From CALESS01 sp964405455 (GTDB lineage Bacteria; Chloroflexota; Anaerolineae; Anaerolineales; Anaerolineaceae), in NCBI GenBank assembly GCA_964405455.1, contig CAYOOA010000007.1, positions 7,897 through 71,896 on the forward strand: a stretch of 64,000 nt of DNA. Direction: 5' to 3'. Positions 60,844 through 64,000 of the stretch are shown here, in pieces. Position 1 is the first letter of the stretch, and the number at the start of each line of letters is the position of its first letter. The notes under the pieces are model-generated. The model searched no databases and was not told the DNA's origin. It was given only the letters and a program-made list of their open reading frames with translations. The position numbers and the translations under genes are program-made.

Positions 60844-62106
60844 ATGTTTATTGATGAAGCGAAAATCTATGTACGCTCTGGCAACGGCGGGAATGGCATG
60901 GTCCATTTCCACCGCGAGAAGTTTGTCAACCGGGGCGGCCCGGACGGCGGCGACGGCGGTCGGGGTGGGGATATTGTTTTCCAGGTGGTGCCAACCCTGA
61001 ACACCCTGCATAATTTCACCTTCAAGAATCGCTTCATCGCTGAAGACGGCGGCAATGGCGGTACCAACAACCAAACCGGGAAATCTGCTTCGGACCTGGT
61101 CATCCAGGTTCCGCCGGGCACCATCATTTATGATGACCTGACCGGCGAACTGGTGGCTGACCTGGTGGAATCGAACCAGAGCCTGGTGCTACTGAAGGGC
61201 GGTCGCGGTGGCCGGGGTAACACCCATTTTGCCAGTGCCCGCCACCAGGCTCCGCGTACAGCAGAAAAAGGTGAACCAGCCACCGAGAAATATCTGCGCA
61301 TGGAGTTGAAGTTGATCGCCGATATCGGCATCATTGGCGTACCGAATGCCGGTAAGAGCAGTCTCCTGGCGGCGGTTACCAACGCCAAACCGAAAATCGG
61401 TAACTATCCTTTCACCACGCTGGAACCCAACCTGGGCGTTTCCGTACTGGACATGGAGCACACATTGGTGCTGGCGGATATTCCCGGCCTGATCGAAGGT
61501 GCCCACGAAGGCGCCGGGTTGGGATATGCCTTCCTGCGCCACATCCAGCGCACCCGCGTTCTTATCCACGTCCTGGATGGGACAGCCGAGGACCCGCTGG
61601 CGGATTTTTCACAAATCAATGCCGAGTTGGCCCTGTTTGACCCTGCCCTGGGTAAGAAACCGCAGATTGTGGTCTTCAACAAGATGGACCTGCCGGAAGT
61701 GGCAGAGCGCTGGGAGGGGATCAAGCCGGAACTGGAACGGCGGGGTTATCTCGTTTTCCCGGTCTCGGCCCTAGCGCGCGAAAATCTCACTCCAGTCCTG
61801 TGGAAGGCCCTGGAGCTGCTGGAGACTTCGCCGGAACCCGAACCGGCGCCGGCCAGTCTGCCGGTCTACCGCCCGGCCGAAGATCCACATGCCTTCACCA
61901 TCCAGCACACCGAGGAGGGTTGGCAAGTCAGGGGTGCTTCCATTGAACGCGCTGCTGCCATGACCTATTGGGAGCACGATGGCTCACTGCGGCGTTTCCA
62001 GAAGTTGTTGGAGCGCCTGGGTGTGGAAGACGCGCTGCGTAAGGCCGGTGTGGAGGAAGGGGATACGGTCTTCGTAGGCGATTTTGAACTGGAGTGGAGG
62101 GATTAA
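60844..62106 (+). CDS. obg: Obg-family GTPase
   Basis: The 420-residue ribosome-associated GTPase has a Gly-rich Obg fold (GNGGNGMVHFHREKF...GGPDGGDGGRGGD), G1 GVPNAGKSS, G3 DIPGL and G4 NKMDL. A C-terminal OCT domain covers about residues 340-415. It acts in 50S maturation and stringent or growth control. The ATG at 60844 follows GAGGA; the open frame upstream covers a hairpin and is not used. Confidence 0.95.
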   Translation: MFIDEAKIYVRSGNGGNGMVHFHREKFVNRGGPDGGDGGRGGDIVFQVVPTLNTLHNFTFKNRFIAEDGGNGGTNNQTGKSASDLVIQVPPGTIIYDDLTGELVADLVESNQSLVLLKGGRGGRGNTHFASARHQAPRTAEKGEPATEKYLRMELKLIADIGIIGVPNAGKSSLLAAVTNAKPKIGNYPFTTLEPNLGVSVLDMEHTLVLADIPGLIEGAHEGAGLGYAFLRHIQRTRVLIHVLDGTAEDPLADFSQINAELALFDPALGKKPQIVVFNKMDLPEVAERWEGIKPELERRGYLVFPVSALARENLTPVLWKALELLETSPEPEPAPASLPVYRPAEDPHAFTIQHTEEGWQVRGASIERAAAMTYWEHDGSLRRFQKLLERLGVEDALRKAGVEEGDTVFVGDFELEWRD

Positions 62107-62111
62107 ATCCC

Positions 62112-62708
62112 ATGCGGCTGGGGGTTTATGGCGGCACCTTTGATCCACCCCACCTGGGCCACCTGATCCTGGCGGCCGAGGCTTTTGAACAACTGTGCCT
62201 GCAGCGATTACTCTGGGTGTTGACGCCCGAATCGCCCTTCAAGACCGGCGTTGAAAAAGCACCCACCCCGGCTCGCCTGCAAATGCTCCAGGCGGCCATC
62301 CAGGATTATGCCGGCTACGAGATCAGTGAAATTGAAATCCGCCGACCAAGTCCGCAGTATGCCGTGGATACGGTGCGCCTGCTCAAGGCGGAAAACCCCG
62401 GGGATGAAATCATCTATCTGATCGGCGGGGATTCACTGCACGACCTGCCCACCTGGCATCAACCGCAGGATTTGGTTGCAGCCGCGGACGGCTTCGGCGT
62501 GATGCGCCGGCCGCACGACCGGGTGAACCTGGAACGCCTGGAGAACCGCCTGCCGGGCCTGTCGGCCAAGGTGGAATTTGTTCATTCGCCATTGATTGAA
62601 ATTTCCGGAACCGAAATCCGTCGCAGGGTGCAGGCCGGGCGGTCCTACCGCCAGTTTGTACCCCTCGCTGTTTATGAACTTATCGAATCCCTGGGACTCT
62701 ACCGATAA
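62112..62708 (+). CDS. nadD: Nicotinate-nucleotide adenylyltransferase
   Basis: NadD adenylates nicotinate mononucleotide in NAD synthesis. LGVYGGTFDPPHLGHL is the nucleotidyltransferase HxGH motif. SPFKTG and the second motif ISGTEIRRRV complete the site. The ATG at 62112 gives 198 residues, the usual size. The obg-nadD order is common in bacteria. It ends one nt before the next ATG. Confidence 0.93.
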   Translation: MRLGVYGGTFDPPHLGHLILAAEAFEQLCLQRLLWVLTPESPFKTGVEKAPTPARLQMLQAAIQDYAGYEISEIEIRRPSPQYAVDTVRLLKAENPGDEIIYLIGGDSLHDLPTWHQPQDLVAAADGFGVMRRPHDRVNLERLENRLPGLSAKVEFVHSPLIEISGTEIRRRVQAGRSYRQFVPLAVYELIESLGLYR

Positions 62709-63905
62709 ATGAATATCTTCCGTCAGAAGCGCTTCCTCTCCGTTGCATTGGGCCATTTAACGATCGACATCATGAACGGGCAGCGGGTTGTCCTGCTGCC
62801 CTTTATCAGTGTATTGATGGGCTTGAGCAATACCACGCTTGGCATTCTTGGCTCCGTATATGTGATCAGTGCAGCCTTGATGCAGCCGATCTTCGGCTGG
62901 ATGTCGGATCGGTTTGGGCCCAAGTGGTTGGTGGCGGGTGGCGTGTTGTGGATGGCCGGTTTCTTGAGCCTGGCGCTCATTCTGCCTGGCTGGGTGGGGA
63001 TCGGCTTTCTCATCGTGGCTTCTCTTGGTTCCGGCATGTTTCATCCGGCGGGGGCTGCCCAGGCAACGCTGGAGGGTCTGCGCAGCGGATCGGGCAAGGA
63101 AACCGTTACCGCCTCTTACTTCTTCCTGGCCGGGCAGACCGGTTATTTCCTGGGGCCCTTGCTGGGCGGTTTTCTGCTCAACCGCTGGGGGACGCGCGGT
63201 ATCCTGCTGGTCAGTTTGATTGCGATTCCGATAGGGATCTACAGTGCGATCAGTCTGAATGGCAGCCGGTTGGAGAAATCGCGGGCTGGTGGGGCATCGA
63301 AGGGACAACCCAGCAGGGTCCGGGTTGGCTGGCTGGAAATTGCCGCGCTGGTAGTGATTATCACCTGCCAGGCCTGGTCGCAACAGAATATCTCCAGCTT
63401 TTTGCCCAAGTTTCTTAGCGACCTGGGCAAACCGGCATCGTATTACGGTCTACTGGCTTCCATATATATGGGCGGTGCTGCCCTGGGAAATCTCTCGGCC
63501 GGATACCTGGGTGAGCGGTTGGAAAAACGCTGGATCCTGGTTGGCAGCCTGGGCATCGCAGCCATTCCGCTGGGCTTGATTGTCCCGCTGATACAAAGCG
63601 GCTGGCTGGTGCCGATCGTCCTCTGGGCGGGTTTCTGCCTGGGAGCGGCATATACCATTGCGGTGGTGTTGGGGCAGCGTTTAATCCCCGGGGGAATGGG
63701 ATTAGCCTCCGGCTTGATCCTGGGATTTGTATTTTCCTCCGGTGCGCTGGGTGTAGCGTTCACCGGGGTGCTGGCGGATGCCTGGGGATTTGAACTGGTG
63801 TTTAGCATGACGGCCGGGATCGCAGTTGTGGGGGCATTGGCCAGCCTGCTGCTGCGGCGGCAAGACGATAGGATTGAGCTATCCTCCGCCGATCACGGCG
63901 AGTAA
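62709..63905 (+). CDS. MFS transporter, fosmidomycin-resistance (Fsr)-like
   Basis: The 398-residue protein has 12 predicted membrane helices. The N-terminal motif GHLTIDIMNGQRVVLLPF resembles the GHxxxDxxxG start of Fsr proteins, and the loop between helices 2 and 3 reads GWMSDRFGPKW, the MFS signature. The substrate is unknown. It is coupled to nadD, with no gap between stop and ATG. Its last 17 nt overlap the convergent MoaD/ThiS-like gene. Confidence 0.85.
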   Translation: MNIFRQKRFLSVALGHLTIDIMNGQRVVLLPFISVLMGLSNTTLGILGSVYVISAALMQPIFGWMSDRFGPKWLVAGGVLWMAGFLSLALILPGWVGIGFLIVASLGSGMFHPAGAAQATLEGLRSGSGKETVTASYFFLAGQTGYFLGPLLGGFLLNRWGTRGILLVSLIAIPIGIYSAISLNGSRLEKSRAGGASKGQPSRVRVGWLEIAALVVIITCQAWSQQNISSFLPKFLSDLGKPASYYGLLASIYMGGAALGNLSAGYLGERLEKRWILVGSLGIAAIPLGLIVPLIQSGWLVPIVLWAGFCLGAAYTIAVVLGQRLIPGGMGLASGLILGFVFSSGALGVAFTGVLADAWGFELVFSMTAGIAVVGALASLLLRRQDDRIELSSADHGE

Positions 63906-64000
63906 CTGGATGCGGTTATTGTCCTGGACCAGGTAAACCTTACCGAGGGGTTGATCGTTAACCAGGACCAGGGCGATGATTTCCGGGGGGATCTTGAGCT
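63889..64000 (-). CDS. MoaD/ThiS-like sulfur-carrier protein, C-terminal part (partial)
   Basis: A minus-strand frame enters from the right edge and ends at a TAG (63889-63891). The visible 36 residues have the beta-grasp ending RIQLLAVIGGG, the Gly-Gly tail that is thiocarboxylated in MoaD and ThiS, here followed by one extra Gly. Whether it serves molybdopterin, tungsten cofactor or thiamine synthesis cannot be told from this fragment. Confidence 0.55.

Overview
The window looks like a chromosomal segment from an anaerobic member of the Chloroflexota, most likely class Anaerolineae. This is inferred from gene content and protein style: many LCP, LysM, HtrA and S41 surface proteins with Thr/Pro-rich linkers, a REC-CpaE fusion, a very long multi-GAF SpoIIE phosphatase, and a purine-degradation island of the kind found in anaerobes. 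Genes are dense, often overlap by 4 nt (ATGA), and use GTG or TTG starts in places. Nothing in the window looks like a phage, plasmid or insertion sequence.

Layout. 0-3.1 kb (+): the end of a TetR-like regulator, a family 5 uracil-DNA glycosylase, two alpha/beta hydrolases, and a thioredoxin-fold peroxiredoxin-like gene whose reading frame is interrupted by one in-frame TGA exactly where the catalytic Cys of a CPYC motif should be. 3.2-12.1 kb (-): a 125-bp palindromic repeat, then enolase, CTP synthase, a two-S1-domain protein, a YbhN-type membrane protein, HtrA, CtpA, a small membrane protein and a HAD phosphatase. 12.3-19.4 kb: mutL and a DegV protein (+), a sirtuin and REC-CpaE pair (-), tilS (+), and a tyrosine-recombinase-fold protein that has lost most catalytic residues (-). 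19.5-23.8 kb (-): an LCP protein, a LysM protein and a membrane histidine-kinase-like protein without the phospho-acceptor His. 23.9-31.2 kb: tRNA-Leu(CAG), an FtsB-like protein, then a leftward STAS / anti-sigma kinase / SpoIIE phosphatase / HAD series and UDP-glucose dehydrogenase.

31.4-50.4 kb (+) is the most coherent functional block. It holds folD, an 8-oxoguanine/guanine-type deaminase, adenine deaminase, a GntR/UTRA repressor, two consecutive carbamoyltransferases (one ATCase-like, one YgeW-like), carbamate kinase, a BMP-family purine/nucleoside ABC importer (four genes), two fold-type-II PLP enzymes and a dihydropyrimidinase/hydantoinase. Read together, purines are imported and deaminated, ureido intermediates are opened and stripped of carbamoyl groups, and carbamate kinase turns carbamoyl phosphate into ATP. 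A shared TTGTCAGACAA operator sits on the promoters ahead of the deaminase and the first carbamoyltransferase, and a related core lies near the first promoter's start.

50.4-54 kb (+): three overlapping genes for complex-I/hydrogenase-4-like membrane subunits without hydrophilic partners. 54-64 kb (+): a coiled-coil protein, selB, rpsT, argS, a cyclic-2,3-diphosphoglycerate-synthetase-like GTPase, obg, nadD, an MFS exporter, and at the edge a leftward MoaD/ThiS-like fragment. The presence of selB makes selenocysteine decoding of the TGA at 2801 credible. I see no selA, selC or selD in the window.
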